Part shown: one piece after another, positions 1 to 8,672 of the stretch
Position numbering within the stretch: position 1 is the first letter of the stretch
Layout of the letters: each line of letters begins with the position of its first letter
Program-made: the position numbers and the translations under genes
NCBI RefSeq assembly: GCF_000262045.1
Contig: NZ_AJVF01000041.1
Coordinates: 310,001-374,000, forward strand
Origin: Bacillus siamensis KCTC 13613
GTDB taxonomy: Bacteria; Bacillota; Bacilli; Bacillales; Bacillaceae
Reading direction: 5' to 3'
DNA: 64,000 nucleotides
Notes under the pieces: model-generated
Told to the model about the DNA's origin: nothing
Seen by the model: only the letters and a program-made list of their open reading frames with translations
Database searches by the model: none

Positions 1-263
1 CACATGGGATTCCGCACACGTTTAACCGTGCGGGTTCAATGATCGGATTCTTTTTCACAAACGAGCCTGTCATTAACTATGAAACAGCCAAATCATCTGA
101 TTTAAAGCTGTTCGCCAAATATTATAAAGGGATGGCTGACGCAGGCGTATTTCTGCCGCCGTCTCAATTTGAAGGATTGTTTCTCTCCACTGCGCATACA
201 ATGGAGGATATCGAAAAAACCATTCAAGCTGCTGAGAAAGTGTTCCAGGCGATCAGCCGCTGA
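1..263 (+). CDS. hemL: Glutamate-1-semialdehyde 2,1-aminomutase, 3' part only
   Basis: The window opens inside this gene. Reading from base 3 gives about 86 C-terminal residues before TGA at 261-263. The family converts glutamate-1-semialdehyde to 5-aminolevulinate with PLP, the last step of the C5 route to tetrapyrroles. The visible part begins [19 protein letters not shown] and runs through [18 protein letters not shown] and [14 protein letters not shown], which fits the small C-terminal domain of bacterial HemL. The active-site lysine lies outside the window. A strong terminator follows at once, so hemL ends its operon here. The family call is firm; the N-terminus is not visible. Confidence 0.93.
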   Translation, partial: HGIPHTFNRAGSMIGFFFTNEPVINYETAKSSDLKLFAKYYKGMADAGVFLPPSQFEGLFLSTAHTMEDIEKTIQAAEKVFQAISR

Positions 264-268
264 TACCG

Positions 269-306
269 AAAAGCCGATGCAAGAAAGTCTTGTATCGGCT
301 TTTTTC
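269..306 (+). terminator. Rho-independent terminator of hemL
   Basis: A long inverted repeat (aaaagccgatgcaaga with tcttgtatcggctttt, three-base loop) runs straight into a T tract. It separates the hem operon from the sporulation genes downstream. Confidence 0.9.
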
Positions 307-320
307 AATGCCTCCTTTAT

Positions 321-348
321 CATATTTATCCATATTGCGGCATACACC
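321..348 (+). promoter_or_regulatory. Candidate SigE promoter of spoVID
   Basis: A -35-like ATATTT (322-327) and a -10-like CATACAC (341-347), about 13 bases apart, resemble the mother-cell SigE consensus. This is what is known to drive spoVID in B. subtilis. Judged by eye. Confidence 0.55.
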
Positions 349-395
349 TTTAGTGACATCTAATTGTAAGGATTAGATGAAAGGAGGATATGAAC

Positions 396-1946
396 TTGCC
401 GCATAATCACCGGTTGCAATTTTCTGTTGAAGAATCAATCTGTTTCCAAAAAGGACAGGAAGTTTCTGAATTACTTTCGATTTCATTAGACCCTGATATC
501 AGGGTGCAGGAAGTAAATGATTATGTCTCAATTAAAGGATCATTAGAACTTACTGGCGAGTACAACATAGATCACAGCAGTCAATTCGAAGAGCTTGGAA
601 GAGAGCTGAGACATGTAGAGGAAGTGAGGGCGAGGGAGGATGGCACAGCTGAGCTCCTTCATTGCTTCCCGGTGGATATCACGATTCCGAAAAATAAAGT
701 GAGCCACCTCAATGACGTCTTCGTTTTTATTGATGCCTTTGATTATCAGTTAACGGATTCAAGGATTTTAACCATTCAGGCTGATTTGGCAATTGAAGGG
801 CTGCTTGAGGAATCCGAGCCAAAAGAGCCGGAGATCCCTCTGTATGTGGCGCCTGAATTTGCCAGAGAAGAAATGATCAATCTGGCTGACCATCGCTCTG
901 AGGAAGAAAACGAACCTGAATTAGTGATACGCCATAGGCATGAAGAACCTCTGCCTGAAGCTGAAGAACCCCTGGCTCTATCAGAAGAAGCGGCACAAGA
1001 AGTCGGGGAGAATGAGGAAGAGACTCCGCCTATACTCAGGCAGGAGGAAGAAGAGGAGGCTGAGGAAACTGAAGAACCTGCCCCTGGTCTGAGGCTGGAA
1101 GAGGCGCCGGAACCTGTCTCATATACTGAGCCTCCCCCTCCCGCTGCCATCCTGGAGGAAGAAGAGCCGGAAGAGGCTGAGGAGCTTGAGGAGCCTGCAA
1201 TCATGGCGGCTGAGAGGAATGAACCTGTATCTGAGGATGATTCAGCGGAAATGCTTGAAGAAACAGCAGATGATGTTGAACCGTTTTCCCCTGCTTTTAC
1301 TCTGACCCCGCATGCCGATAAAGCAGAGATTGAGGAACTGCCCGTCCTTCAAAAAGAAGAGCAGCCTGAGGCTGAACCGCTTCTCCGTCAGAGTGATCAA
1401 GAGGAGGCGGAAGAAGCCGAAGATGAGACTGCGGTTTTTGAAGAAGAGCAGGCGCCTGCTTATCGCGAGTTCGTTCCGGAACCGCGGGAAGAGGAATTTT
1501 ACAGCGCACCTAAGTTTCTTGAGGAAGAAGCTCAGGCTGATGAAGGATTTGAAGTTGAGGTGAGGAAGATGGCGCAGCCGGAGGAGGAAACCGGGGAGCC
1601 TCTTGATTTGTCCTTTCAGTTTTCCAAACTGCCTCCTGAGGAACCGGCGGCATCTGAGCCGTCTGAGCCGCTTAAAGCAAGAGAGAATCAAGAAGCGGCA
1701 TCGAAAACGGAGCAGAGGGAAAATGACAACTCTCATTATTTGACGAAATTATTTACCAGAGAAGAAGAAAAGTTTTCAAGAATGAAAATCTGCATCGTAC
1801 AGCAGCAAGATACAATCGACCGGGTGTGTGAACGATATGACATCACATCCCAGCAGCTCATCAGAACGAATGCTTTATCGTTTGATGACGAACTGGAAGA
1901 AGGTCAGCTTCTGTATATACCTGAATATAATAACAGCCATGCGTAA
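396..1946 (+). CDS. spoVID: Spore coat morphogenetic protein SpoVID
   Basis: SpoVID directs encasement of the forespore by the coat and binds SafA and SpoIVA at the spore surface in the mother cell. The N-terminal 130 or so residues (NHRLQFSVEESICFQKG...) match the conserved SpoVID region. A long acidic Glu/Pro-rich segment follows (about residues 135-440). A C-terminal LysM-like domain (about 463-510, with QQDTIDRVCERYDI and the ending LLYIPEY) completes it. The start is taken as TTG 396, eight bases after AAGGAGG. The in-frame ATG at 390 is only two bases from it, and the TTG start gives the MPxNHRLQFS N-terminus I recall for B. subtilis. At 516 residues it is shorter than the roughly 575 of B. 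subtilis, the difference probably lying in the low-complexity acidic part. ysxE follows after 21 bases. Confidence 0.93.
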   Translation: MPHNHRLQFSVEESICFQKGQEVSELLSISLDPDIRVQEVNDYVSIKGSLELTGEYNIDHSSQFEELGRELRHVEEVRAREDGTAELLHCFPVDITIPKNKVSHLNDVFVFIDAFDYQLTDSRILTIQADLAIEGLLEESEPKEPEIPLYVAPEFAREEMINLADHRSEEENEPELVIRHRHEEPLPEAEEPLALSEEAAQEVGENEEETPPILRQEEEEEAEETEEPAPGLRLEEAPEPVSYTEPPPPAAILEEEEPEEAEELEEPAIMAAERNEPVSEDDSAEMLEETADDVEPFSPAFTLTPHADKAEIEELPVLQKEEQPEAEPLLRQSDQEEAEEAEDETAVFEEEQAPAYREFVPEPREEEFYSAPKFLEEEAQADEGFEVEVRKMAQPEEETGEPLDLSFQFSKLPPEEPAASEPSEPLKARENQEAASKTEQRENDNSHYLTKLFTREEEKFSRMKICIVQQQDTIDRVCERYDITSQQLIRTNALSFDDELEEGQLLYIPEYNNSHA

Positions 1947-1967
1947 GCACAAAGAGGCCGTAAAAAT

Positions 1968-3002
1968 GTGGTGAATGGAATGGAAGCAGTCCAATCAGTG
2001 CTTCAGGAATACGGGCTGGCGGCCGAATATATTGAGCCTGTCAGCCCGCATGTATGGAAAGTCTACTCAAACCACGGCATTTTTGCTTTGAAACAGCTCA
2101 AGCCGGCCCGCAGCAGTGAATTTACGGACTATATGATTGAGATTGAGGAGAAAGGCTACCGTTCATTTGTTCCGATCTACCGCACGCATGCAGGCGATTT
2201 TTTTGCGGGAAGCCGGACGGAGGCGTCTTATTATTTAATGCCCTGGCTTCAGTACGATCAGGAAGAAGAACGGGATCAAAAACATGTTTACCTTTTTAAA
2301 GAGGTGGCGAAGCTCCATTCCGCGACCGTGCGGGACATCCAAATCCGGACTGAAGATATCAGCGGCTTTTATGAACTGACGAAAAGAGATTGGGAAAATG
2401 ATAAGCTCGTCTATGAACAATTTGCCGACCGGGCGGAAAAAGAGTGGTACCTTTCTCCTTTTGAATTGCAGGCTGTTACGTATCTTACAGAAACGGTTTC
2501 AGCCGTTAATTTTGCTCTTGAACGTCTGGAAGAATGGTTTGACGCGGCAAAGGATCATGACAAAACGAGAGCGGTGATCAATCACGGCAGCTTATCGAGC
2601 CGCCATTTTCTATATAATGATGTGGGAACGGGCTTTTTTACAAATTTCGAGAAAGCCGGGCTCGGACCTCCGCAAAATGATCTGCTCGGCTTTTACTCCA
2701 GAATGTTCAGAAGCTATCCGAAAGCGTGTCCGGAGTGCCTTGAATGGTTTTATACGTATCACAAATCATTCCCCCTCCGTGAAGCGGAAATCAGCCTGTT
2801 TCTCAGCTATATGGCTTATCCGAGCGGCATGTACAAAGTGCTGAAACGGTATCAAACCGCCCAAAGGGGTTCTGAGAAAGAAGAGTGCACGCAGTTATTA
2901 AGAGCGTTTTGGCAGATGAAAAATGTTGAACCTTTTCTCATGAAGGTGTATCAGATTGAGCAGGAGAAAAAAAGAAAGGCGGAAAACGAGTCCTCTTCAT
3001 AG
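1968..3002 (+). CDS. ysxE: YsxE, CotS-family kinase-like spore coat protein
   Basis: The 344-residue product belongs to the aminoglycoside-phosphotransferase/CotS-like fold found in Bacillus coat proteins. Visible features are an N-terminal ATP-site-like region ([14 protein letters not shown]), [11 protein letters not shown], and an [13 protein letters not shown] segment at the place of the kinase catalytic loop. That segment lacks the usual HxDxxxxN spacing, so catalytic activity is doubtful. The start is GTG 1968, ten bases after AAGAGG; the in-frame GTG at 1971 is an alternative. It lies 21 bases after spoVID, so the two are probably one mother-cell operon. In B. subtilis YsxE is coat-associated and SpoVID/SafA dependent. 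The stop codon sits in the loop of a terminator hairpin. Confidence 0.88.
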   Translation: MVNGMEAVQSVLQEYGLAAEYIEPVSPHVWKVYSNHGIFALKQLKPARSSEFTDYMIEIEEKGYRSFVPIYRTHAGDFFAGSRTEASYYLMPWLQYDQEEERDQKHVYLFKEVAKLHSATVRDIQIRTEDISGFYELTKRDWENDKLVYEQFADRAEKEWYLSPFELQAVTYLTETVSAVNFALERLEEWFDAAKDHDKTRAVINHGSLSSRHFLYNDVGTGFFTNFEKAGLGPPQNDLLGFYSRMFRSYPKACPECLEWFYTYHKSFPLREAEISLFLSYMAYPSGMYKVLKRYQTAQRGSEKEECTQLLRAFWQMKNVEPFLMKVYQIEQEKKRKAENESSS

Positions 3003-3016
3003 CGGGACTCGTTTTT
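2984..3016 (+). terminator. Terminator of spoVID-ysxE, overlapping the ysxE stop
   Basis: The stem aaacgagtcc / ggactcgttt encloses the last codons and TAG of ysxE and is followed by a short T run. Its A-rich 5' side makes it a weak terminator for the opposing yszA as well. Confidence 0.8.
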
Positions 3017-3208
3017 CTATATCCATTCCAAATGCAGGGCGCATGCTAAAAACAGCAGGATGGCAAGCAGCAGGACGTCAAAAGTCGTCGGAAAGAAAAT
3101 CGTCCTGATCCCCTGAAAGATCGTAATCGGTACAATGACTTGCGCTGATACAAGGCGGACCTGTCTGGCCCACGGGGGGAGCGAATAAGAATTGAATTTT
3201 TTTCTCAC
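3017..3208 (-). CDS. yszA: Small membrane protein YszA
   Basis: A 63-residue protein read from GTG at 3206-3208, about seven bases after a perfect AAGGAGG on the minus strand. The N-terminus is polar (MRKKFNSYSLPPWARQVR). Two hydrophobic stretches follow, about residues 17-35 and 44-60, so it is probably an integral membrane protein. It lies alone between ysxE and valS and opposes both. A gene of this size and orientation (yszA) is recalled at this place in B. subtilis 168. No function is known to me. The strong ribosome site and membrane-type composition argue against a chance frame. Confidence 0.72.
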   Translation of the reverse strand: MRKKFNSYSLPPWARQVRLVSAQVIVPITIFQGIRTIFFPTTFDVLLLAILLFLACALHLEWI

Positions 3209-3311
3209 GGCAATTCCTCCTTACATTCGCCTTTCTTTGTATCGTATGTGAGGGAAAGGGCGGGGTGCATGCCCATTTATGTATGACGGCAGCGGTTTTT
3301 GGAAAAGATGA

Positions 3312-3341
3312 TTGACGAAACAAAAACACTTTTACTATAAT
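3312..3341 (+). promoter_or_regulatory. SigA promoter of valS
   Basis: TTGACG (3312-3317) and TATAAT (3336-3341) are separated by 18 bases. They lie about 320 bases before the valS start, leaving room for the T-box leader. Confidence 0.75.
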
Positions 3342-3347
3342 AAAGAA

Positions 3348-3622
3348 CATAATAAATAAGATCATGAGCTGATATAAATACACCTGCTTTGAACGGGAAG
3401 AGTACAAGAAAGACGCATGAAGAGAGAGAAGCTACTGTGCTGAAAGGCTTCTTATGCCGTCTCATTGGAAGGTCGCCCGGGAGCATAATTTCTTGAACAT
3501 ACAGTAGAGAAATTCGGGCCGCACCCGTTATCCGTTTAAGTGCATGAACAAATCTGTTCATGAAAAAAGGTGGTACCGCGAAAGAGCTTTTCGTCCTTTA
3601 TCAGGATGAAGGCTCTTTTTTA
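3348..3622 (+). promoter_or_regulatory. T-box leader riboswitch of valS
   Basis: The conserved T-box core aaggtggtaccgcg lies at 3567-3580. A terminator follows (aaagagc...ggctctttttt, 3581-3622), with an alternative antiterminator including the T-box bases. Upstream, Stem I carries an AGTA motif (about 3402) and purine-rich internal loops. By family knowledge uncharged tRNA-Val binds the specifier codon and the T-box bulge and allows read-through into valS. GTC within gaaggtcgcc (3472-3474) is a candidate valine specifier; I did not fold the RNA. Confidence 0.92.
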
Positions 3623-3659
3623 GTTGCTCAGCCATTTCTAAACATGCTGGAGGGTTATC

Positions 3660-6302
3660 ATGGATACAAACGAACAAACAATGCCGACAAAATATGATCC
3701 GTCTGCGATTGAAAAAGGCCGCTATGATTTTTGGCTGAAAGGAAAATATTTTGAAGCGGGCGGCGATCAAACGAAACAGCCGTATTCTGTCGTCATTCCG
3801 CCGCCGAACGTGACGGGCAGGCTGCACCTCGGTCATGCGTGGGATACGACGCTGCAAGATATCGTTACGCGTATGAAACGCATGCAGGGCTATGACGTGC
3901 TCTGGCTTCCGGGGATGGATCACGCCGGGATTGCCACTCAGGCAAAAGTCGAAGCGAAACTCCGCGAACAGGGTACAAGCCGCTATGACCTTGGCCGCGA
4001 AAAGTTTCTTGAAGAAACGTGGAAGTGGAAGGAAGAGTACGCTGATTTCATCCGCAGCCAATGGGCCAAAATGGGGCTCGGGCTCGATTATTCGCGCGAA
4101 CGTTTTACTCTTGATGAAGGGCTGAACAAAGCCGTGCGTGAAGTATTCGTCAAATTGTACGAAAAAGGTTTGATTTACAGAGGCGAATATATCATCAACT
4201 GGGACCCTGCCACAAAAACGGCTTTGTCCGATATTGAAGTGATTTACAAAGACGTACAGGGCGCGTTTTATCATTTGCGCTATCCGTTAGCAGACGGTTC
4301 AGGCTCAATTGAAATCGCGACCACCCGTCCGGAAACGATGCTTGGCGACACGGCTGTCGCGGTTCATCCTGAAGATGAGCGCTACAAGCACTTAATCGGC
4401 AAAACGGTGATTCTGCCGATTACAAACCGCGAAATTCCGATCGTCGGCGATGATTACGTTGACATGGAATTCGGATCAGGAGCCGTTAAAATCACGCCTG
4501 CCCATGACCCGAATGACTTTGAACTCGGAAACCGCCACAATTTAGAACGGATTCTCGTCATGAATGAAGACGGAACAATGAATGAAAAAGCGCTGCAGTA
4601 TAACGGAATGGACCGGTTTGAATGCCGCAAAAAACTCGTCAAAGACCTTCAGGAGACAGGCGTTCTCTTTAAAATCGAAGACCATATGCATTCAGTCGGA
4701 CACAGTGAGAGAAGCGGCGCCGTTGTTGAGCCGTATCTGTCCACACAATGGTTTGTCAAAATGCAGCCGCTGGCCGATGCGGCGGTTGACCTTCAGTCGA
4801 AAGAAGAGAAAGTTCACTTCGTTCCTGACCGTTTCGAGAAAACGTACCTGCACTGGATGGAAAACATCCGTGATTGGTGTATTTCCCGTCAGCTTTGGTG
4901 GGGCCACCGCATCCCGGCTTGGTATCATAAAGAAACAAAAGAAGTGTATGTCGGCCTTGAAGCGCCTGAGGACAGCGAAAATTGGGAACAGGATTCAGAC
5001 GTGCTTGATACATGGTTCAGCTCCGCGCTGTGGCCGTTTTCTACAATGGGCTGGCCTGATGGAAATGCTGAAGACTTTAAGCGTTATTACTCAACCGATG
5101 TGCTTGTGACAGGGTATGACATCATCTTCTTCTGGGTATCCCGGATGATTTTCCAAGGTCTTGAGTTTACAGGTGAGCGCCCGTTCAAAGACGTGCTGAT
5201 CCACGGCTTAATCCGTGACGAGCAGGGCAGAAAAATGAGTAAATCCCTTGGGAACGGCGTTGATCCGATGGATGTCATCGACAAGTACGGAGCGGATTCA
5301 CTGCGCTACTTCCTGGCAACCGGAAGCTCACCTGGGCAGGATCTCCGTTTCAGCTATGAAAAAGTGGAATCCACATGGAATTTCGCAAATAAAATTTGGA
5401 ACGCTTCCCGTTTTGCTTTAATGAACATGGACGGCATGACGTATGACGAACTTGATCTGTCCGGTGAAAAATCAGTTGCTGATAAGTGGATTCTTACAAG
5501 ACTGAATGAAACGATTGAAGACGTAACCCAGCTTGCGGATCGTTATGAATTCGGTGAAGTCGGACGCCATCTGTACAACTTTATCTGGGACGATGTGTGC
5601 GACTGGTATATTGAAATGGCGAAGCTTCCGCTGTACGGGGAAGATGAAGCGGCGAAGAAAACAACCCGCTCTGTTCTTGCGTACGTGCTTGACCAGACGA
5701 TGCGTCTTCTGCACCCGTTTATGCCGTTCTTAACAGAGGAAATCTGGCAGCACCTTCCTCATGAAGGCGAGTCAATCACGATCAGCTCTTGGCCTGTTCC
5801 GGTTCCGGAACATACGGACAAAGAGGCAGCGGCGGATATGAAACTGCTTGTTGAATTAATCCGTTCTGTCCGCAATATCCGAAGCGAAGTTAACACGCCG
5901 ATGAGTAAGCAGGTTGAACTTTACATTAAAACATCTACGGAAGATATTGCCGGACGCCTTGAGAAGAACCGTTCTTACGTTGAGCGTTTCACGAATCCGA
6001 GCACGCTGAAAATCGGGACGGATATCACCGCGGCAGACAAAGCGATGACAGCGGTCGTCACCGGAGCGGAAGTGATTCTGCCGCTTGAAGGGCTGATTAA
6101 CATCGATGAGGAAATCGCCCGTCTGCAAAAAGAATTCGACAAGCTGACAAAAGAAGTCGAACGCGTTCAGAAAAAACTCGGCAACGAAGGATTCATCAAA
6201 AAAGCTCCTGAGCAAGTCATTGAAGAAGAACGCGCAAAAGAGAAAGACTACACGGCAAAACGCGAAGCTGTCCGGCAGCGGATCGCAGAGCTGAAAGGCT
6301 GA
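3660..6302 (+). CDS. valS: Valyl-tRNA synthetase
   Basis: A class I synthetase that charges tRNA-Val in the cytoplasm; 880 residues, the normal Bacillus length. The HIGH-type motif is HLGH at residues 56-59 (after PPPNVTGRL). The KMSKS loop is at 525-529. Between them lies the CP1 editing domain, with the [17 protein letters not shown] segment typical of ValRS/IleRS deacylation of mischarged tRNA. An anticodon-binding domain follows, and a C-terminal coiled coil (about 815-880, rich in Lys/Glu heptads) ends the protein. ATG 3660 begins 38 bases after the T-box terminator. A GC-rich hairpin separates it from folC, so some read-through is likely. Confidence 0.98.
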   Translation: MDTNEQTMPTKYDPSAIEKGRYDFWLKGKYFEAGGDQTKQPYSVVIPPPNVTGRLHLGHAWDTTLQDIVTRMKRMQGYDVLWLPGMDHAGIATQAKVEAKLREQGTSRYDLGREKFLEETWKWKEEYADFIRSQWAKMGLGLDYSRERFTLDEGLNKAVREVFVKLYEKGLIYRGEYIINWDPATKTALSDIEVIYKDVQGAFYHLRYPLADGSGSIEIATTRPETMLGDTAVAVHPEDERYKHLIGKTVILPITNREIPIVGDDYVDMEFGSGAVKITPAHDPNDFELGNRHNLERILVMNEDGTMNEKALQYNGMDRFECRKKLVKDLQETGVLFKIEDHMHSVGHSERSGAVVEPYLSTQWFVKMQPLADAAVDLQSKEEKVHFVPDRFEKTYLHWMENIRDWCISRQLWWGHRIPAWYHKETKEVYVGLEAPEDSENWEQDSDVLDTWFSSALWPFSTMGWPDGNAEDFKRYYSTDVLVTGYDIIFFWVSRMIFQGLEFTGERPFKDVLIHGLIRDEQGRKMSKSLGNGVDPMDVIDKYGADSLRYFLATGSSPGQDLRFSYEKVESTWNFANKIWNASRFALMNMDGMTYDELDLSGEKSVADKWILTRLNETIEDVTQLADRYEFGEVGRHLYNFIWDDVCDWYIEMAKLPLYGEDEAAKKTTRSVLAYVLDQTMRLLHPFMPFLTEEIWQHLPHEGESITISSWPVPVPEHTDKEAAADMKLLVELIRSVRNIRSEVNTPMSKQVELYIKTSTEDIAGRLEKNRSYVERFTNPSTLKIGTDITAADKAMTAVVTGAEVILPLEGLINIDEEIARLQKEFDKLTKEVERVQKKLGNEGFIKKAPEQVIEEERAKEKDYTAKREAVRQRIAELKG

Positions 6303-6314
6303 TAAAACAGCGGG

Positions 6315-6336
6315 GGCGGTTTCCTAAGAAACCGCC
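6315..6336 (+). other. Intergenic hairpin between valS and folC
   Basis: A perfect nine-base stem (ggcggtttc / gaaaccgcc) with a four-base loop, without a proper T tract (tgttgtat follows). It could be a weak terminator or a processing site that lowers folC relative to valS. Confidence 0.5.
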
Positions 6337-6361
6337 TTGTTGTATAAAAGAGGGGATTTCA

Positions 6362-7654
6362 TTGTTTAATACGTACAAAGAAGCGATCAGCTGGATTCAC
6401 GGCAGACTTAAGTTCGGCGTTAAGCCGGGCCTTCTCCGTATGGAAAGGCTGATGGAAAAATTGGAACATCCGGAAAAGAACATCCGCGCCATTCATGTCG
6501 CGGGCACAAACGGCAAAGGCTCCACCGTCTCTTTTATCCGTTCCGTGCTTCAAGAAGCCGGTTATACGGTCGGCACATTCACATCTCCCTACATCATTAC
6601 GTTCAATGAGCGTATCAGCGTAAACGGCACGCCGATTTCTGATGAGGAATGGAGAGCGCTCGTTAATGAAATTAAACCGATAGTCGATGAGATTGATAAA
6701 ACCGATGCCGGAACGGTGACAGAATTTGAAATCATTACAGCGTGTGCATTTTTATATTTTGCGAAGCGGGATGATATCGATTTTGTCATTTTTGAAGCGG
6801 GGCTCGGCGGCACATTTGATTCAACCAATATTGTGAAACCGCTTTTGTCGGTCATTACAAGCATCGGACATGACCATATGGCGATTTTAGGAAATACCAT
6901 CGAGGATATCGCCGGGCAGAAAGCCGGTATTATTAAAAATGCCACTCCGGTCATTACAGGTGTCAATCAGCCGGAAGCACTCGGCGTTATTGAAGCGGAG
7001 GCCGAAGAAAAGCAGGCTCCGTGCCAGTCGCTATATAAAACATGCAGACTGTTTAATGGTGCGGCGCTTCCGTCCGGCGAAAGCTTTTCGCTGGAAACGG
7101 AAACGAAATGTTATGAGGACGTTCAAACGTCGCTGATCGGCATTCATCAAAGGCAGAATGCGGCCTTGGCGATATTGGCCGCTGAATGGCTGAATCGCCT
7201 GAAAATCACTGCCATTTCTGAAGAAGCATTGCGAAACGGTCTGAAAAAAGCTTCATGGCCGGGCCGGTTTGAACAGCTTCAAAGCCGCCCTTTAGTGTTT
7301 GCGGACGGCGCCCATAATGAAGAAGGCGTTGATACGCTGACAGAAACGATCAGGCAGCGATTTGCCGATAAAAGCGTCCATGTCGTATTCAGCGCATTAA
7401 AAGACAAACCGTATCAGGAAATGATTAAAAAGCTTGAAACCGAAGCAGATTCCATTCATTTTGCGTCATTTGACTTTCCGCGTGCCGCAAGCGCCGAAGA
7501 CCTTTACAATGCAAGCGGTCTTGCGGATAAGAGCTTTGATGAGAACCCGGACAGTGTGAAAGAGTGGATAGAACAAAAAGACGGAGCGGATGATGTCATC
7601 ATCATTACCGGTTCTCTATACTTTATTTCAGAAATGAGAAAGCGGCTGATCTGA
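6362..7654 (+). CDS. folC: Folylpolyglutamate synthase / dihydrofolate synthase
   Basis: An ATP-dependent ligase that adds glutamate to dihydropteroate and then to reduced folates. The 430-residue product has the Mur-ligase-type P-loop GTNGKGST (residues 48-55), the SPYIITFNERI region, and ITSIGHDHMAILGNTIEDIAGQKAGI, where the FolC consensus lies. The C-terminal domain carries WPGRFEQL and DGAHNEEGV, both typical. The start is TTG 6362, the only suitable one, since AGAGGGG lies about seven bases before it. It is 59 bases from valS and is followed by a strong terminator. Confidence 0.95.
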   Translation: MFNTYKEAISWIHGRLKFGVKPGLLRMERLMEKLEHPEKNIRAIHVAGTNGKGSTVSFIRSVLQEAGYTVGTFTSPYIITFNERISVNGTPISDEEWRALVNEIKPIVDEIDKTDAGTVTEFEIITACAFLYFAKRDDIDFVIFEAGLGGTFDSTNIVKPLLSVITSIGHDHMAILGNTIEDIAGQKAGIIKNATPVITGVNQPEALGVIEAEAEEKQAPCQSLYKTCRLFNGAALPSGESFSLETETKCYEDVQTSLIGIHQRQNAALAILAAEWLNRLKITAISEEALRNGLKKASWPGRFEQLQSRPLVFADGAHNEEGVDTLTETIRQRFADKSVHVVFSALKDKPYQEMIKKLETEADSIHFASFDFPRAASAEDLYNASGLADKSFDENPDSVKEWIEQKDGADDVIIITGSLYFISEMRKRLI

Positions 7655-7664
7655 CAGCCCCTGG

Positions 7665-7706
7665 AACACCCGGCAAGCCATTTTACGGTTTTGCCGGGTG
7701 TTTTTA
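7665..7706 (+). terminator. Terminator of folC
   Basis: Twelve-base stem aacacccggcaa / ttgccgggtgtt followed by T's. Confidence 0.92.
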
Positions 7707-7710
7707 TGAG

Positions 7711-7760
7711 GAAAACACATTTTCAGCCATTTCAGGCATGATATTTTTCTATGCTACAAT
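7711..7760 (+). promoter_or_regulatory. Possible comC promoter region with a ComK-type AT box
   Basis: comC is known to depend on ComK, which binds paired AAAA-N5-TTTT boxes. One box-like element (AAAACACATTTT, 7712-7723) is clear. A second, poorer AT-rich element lies near 7739-7750, and a -10-like TACAAT sits at 7755-7760. Only one good half is visible, so this is tentative. Confidence 0.35.
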
Positions 7761-7793
7761 CTGAGCCAGATTGATAGAAAAGGTGTGATCTGA

Positions 7794-8546
7794 GTGCTTT
7801 TCATTCTGTTTGTTCTCGGTCTGATTTTCGGTTCTTTTTTTTATACAGTCGCATGCCGTATTCCGCTTCGAATCTCGGTTATTTCGCCGCGTTCATCCTG
7901 TTCGTTCTGCGGCTTGCCGCTCTCCTGGGGGGAGCTTGTGCCCGTTGTTTCCTATATCCTGCAAAGAGGAAGGTGCAGAAACTGCCGTGCGAAGCTGTCA
8001 GTGATGTATCCGGCAGCGGAATGCTGGACGGCATGTTTATTCACGGCTGCCGGTATCCATTTCGGTTTCTCAAAAGAGCTGCTAATCGCGCTGTTATTTT
8101 TGTCTCTGCTGATGATTGTTACTGTGACGGATCTGCAATATATGCTGATTCCTGACAAGGTTCTGCTGTTTTTTCTTCCGCTTTTTATCGCCGGCCGTAT
8201 TTTTTCTCCGCTGGATTCATGGTATGCGGGGTTTGCCGGAGCTGTTTGCGGATTTGCTCTGCTTGTTTTTATCATGTTTGTCAGTAAAGGAGGCATCGGC
8301 GCAGGTGATGTGAAGCTGTTTGGAGTGATCGGGCTTGCGCTCGGTGTGAAGCTCGTCCTTATTGCATTCTTTCTTTCCGTTATAATCGGAGCCGTATACG
8401 GTATGTGCGCCGCAGCGGGAGGCAGGATTGGTAAAAAGCAGCCTTACCCGTTTGCGCCGGCCATCGCAGCCGGGAGCGCTGTGAGTTACTTATACGGTGA
8501 AGAGCTGTTCGCGTTTTACATCACACTCGCTTCAGGCGGTGCTTGA
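7794..8546 (+). CDS. comC: Competence prepilin peptidase / N-methyltransferase ComC
   Basis: A membrane aspartyl protease that cleaves and N-methylates the ComG pseudopilins needed for DNA uptake. The 250-residue protein is hydrophobic throughout, with about seven to eight transmembrane segments. It has the cytoplasmic four-cysteine loop (Cys36, Cys39, Cys61, Cys64). Both catalytic aspartates of the TFPP family are present: Asp113 in VTDLQYMLIPD and Asp172 in the GAGD motif. The start is GTG 7794, eight bases after AAAGGTG. It stands alone between two terminators, consistent with separate competence control. Confidence 0.95.
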   Translation: MLFILFVLGLIFGSFFYTVACRIPLRISVISPRSSCSFCGLPLSWGELVPVVSYILQRGRCRNCRAKLSVMYPAAECWTACLFTAAGIHFGFSKELLIALLFLSLLMIVTVTDLQYMLIPDKVLLFFLPLFIAGRIFSPLDSWYAGFAGAVCGFALLVFIMFVSKGGIGAGDVKLFGVIGLALGVKLVLIAFFLSVIIGAVYGMCAAAGGRIGKKQPYPFAPAIAAGSAVSYLYGEELFAFYITLASGGA

Positions 8547-8569
8547 AAAATTTGGCGAACGTTTTTTGG

Positions 8570-8601
8570 ACAAGACGACAAAAGTCTTGTTCTTTTTTTT
8601 T
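8570..8601 (+). terminator. Terminator of comC
   Basis: Stem acaagac / gtcttgt followed by a long T tract. Confidence 0.82.
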
Positions 8602-8672
8602 ACGCCTATGCTAAAGTGTGAACCATGATCAGTTCAAGGTACGGCCAAGACGAATGCAAGGGGGAAGAGACG

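Noticed and set aside
776..1204. 142-codon minus-strand frame rich in Ser inside spoVID
   Set aside because: It is the mirror of the GAG/GAA-rich acidic region, without a ribosome site or any protein-like pattern.
3558..4274. 238-codon minus-strand frame over the valS start
   Set aside because: It crosses the T-box terminator and lies antisense to conserved valS codons; no ribosome site or domain.
7711..7760. Full ComK K-box before comC
   Set aside because: Only one convincing AT box; the second half does not match, so it is listed only as a weak candidate.
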